A program made the position numbers and the translations under genes. 5,153 nt of DNA. Source: Promethearchaeia archaeon (GTDB taxonomy: Archaea; Asgardarchaeota; Lokiarchaeia; Sigyniarchaeales; SOKP01). Every line of letters begins with the position of its first letter. The first letter of the stretch is position 1. Below are positions 5,116 through 5,153 of the stretch, in pieces. The stretch lies in contig JAHQWY010000271.1 in NCBI GenBank assembly GCA_029856445.1, forward strand, positions 1 through 5,153, written 5' to 3'. The notes under the pieces were generated by a model, which saw only the letters and a list, made by a program, of their open reading frames with translations, ran no database searches and had not been told where the DNA came from.

Positions 5116-5153
5116 ATGTCAAAAGAATTAAATGAAGCGGAAGAATTATTGTC
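5116..5153 (+). CDS. 5' end of a plus-strand gene (partial)
   Basis: ATG at 5116 opens a frame that runs to the window edge, reading MSKELNEAEELL plus two bases of the next codon. The composition (charged, probably helical) and the TATA-like box upstream make it a credible start, divergent from the 7TM gene with a 227-bp spacer. Twelve complete codons are too few to assign a family. Confidence 0.5.
   Translation, partial: MSKELNEAEELL

Noticed and set aside
1..5153. CRISPR arrays, transposons, tRNA or rRNA genes
   Set aside because: No regularly spaced repeats, transposase-like protein, terminal inverted repeats or cloverleaf-like sequence were seen on reading the window.

Overview
The window looks like a piece of an Asgard archaeal (Promethearchaeota) genome, most likely of the Lokiarchaeia type. 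The DNA is very AT-rich, and intergenic stretches are full of A/T runs. Starts mostly lack Shine-Dalgarno sites, TATA-like boxes lie upstream and T-runs follow genes. The proteins combine Ras/Rab/Arf-like small GTPases, an SDS22-like leucine-rich-repeat (LRR) protein and a seven-helix membrane protein. The taxonomic call is inference from gene content; no marker gene is present.

Layout, left to right. Positions 1-76 probably hold the 3' tail of a plus-strand gene, followed by about 310 bp of AT-rich spacer with several long T-runs. A minus-strand pair follows: a 341-aa GTPase fusion (2007-982) and, 20 bp downstream, a nitroreductase-family flavoprotein (961-386). A divergent 233-bp spacer separates these from a plus-strand LRR/coiled-coil protein (preferred start 2241, end 2960). 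That gene converges, across a 70-bp spacer containing an 8-bp-stem hairpin, on a second GTPase fusion of 348 aa (4077-3031, minus). Upstream of it, also minus, lies a seven-transmembrane protein (4888-4178, TTG start) whose transcript can end in an 11-T run. The right edge holds the first 12 complete codons of a plus-strand gene (from 5116), divergent from the membrane protein.

The main interest is the pair of paralogous GTPases. Each carries the same N-terminal domain of about 120 residues, a helical linker, and a complete G domain (G1-G5). By hand alignment the N-terminal region is 56/106 identical between the two and has no gap through switch I. Its apparent strand/helix order fits a longin/roadblock-like (profilin-like) fold. 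In eukaryotes and some bacteria such domains are separate regulators or platforms for small GTPases, so these proteins may be GTPases with a built-in regulator. One has a Ras-like DIAGQ G3 box and the other an Arf-like DVGGQ. The LRR protein between them and the 7TM protein upstream could belong to the same signalling neighbourhood, but only gene proximity supports that.
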